5,879 nucleotides of DNA from an uncultured Coriobacteriaceae bacterium. Its GTDB lineage: Bacteria; Actinomycetota; Coriobacteriia; Coriobacteriales; Eggerthellaceae. The number at the start of each line of letters is the position of its first letter. Positions within the stretch are counted from its first letter, which is position 1. The translations under genes and the position numbers were made by a program. The notes under the pieces are model-generated. The model worked only from the letters and a program-made list of their open reading frames with translations. It did not search any database and had not been told where the DNA came from. Location: NCBI GenBank assembly GCA_900554945.1, contig USJN01000107.1, forward strand, positions 1-5,879, given 5' to 3'. Positions 5,871 to 5,879 of the stretch are shown piece by piece.

Positions 5871-5879
5871 AATATGAGC

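Overview
The window carries four complete genes, all on the + strand: tatA, greA, lysS and clpC. They are housekeeping and stress-response genes. There is no phage, transposon, CRISPR, tRNA or rRNA signal. The sequence is GC-rich with strong G/C preference at third codon positions, apart from a T-rich patch upstream of clpC. Gene content, the lysS-clpC neighbourhood and a CIRCE operator suggest a high-GC Gram-positive bacterium, most likely an actinobacterium of class Coriobacteriia (Eggerthellaceae-like). That placement is inference from protein style and gene order, and I am not confident of a genus.

Layout: 1-106 is the tatA leader, with a good Shine-Dalgarno and a small hairpin; bases 1-60 show nothing I can name. 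tatA (107-370) encodes the pore-forming subunit of the Tat protein exporter. The 146-base gap 371-516 is packed with four successive hairpins: a terminator-like one behind tatA and two smaller ones in the greA leader. greA (517-987) and lysS (995-2968) are 7 bases apart, share a stop/ribosome-site overlap, and are probably one transcript ending at a hairpin at 2995-3025. The 246-base gap 2969-3214 holds that terminator, an unexplained inverted repeat, a likely promoter and a near-perfect CIRCE element (HrcA operator). clpC (3215-5797) follows, and a perfect 12-bp hairpin with a T-tract ends the unit at the right edge of the window.

How they work together: GreA rescues backtracked RNA polymerase and LysRS charges tRNA-Lys, so the middle operon serves gene expression. 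ClpC is the ATP-driven unfoldase that feeds ClpP, here apparently under heat-shock control by HrcA. TatA belongs to protein export and looks separately transcribed.

The most notable points are: (1) LysRS is extended by an alanine-rich linker and a C-terminal tRNA-binding OB domain of the kind normally seen on MetRS; (2) clpC sits alone behind a CIRCE element, without the ctsR-mcsA-mcsB genes that precede it in Bacillus; (3) the greA leader is unusually structured. I saw no clear evidence of a wholly new system.
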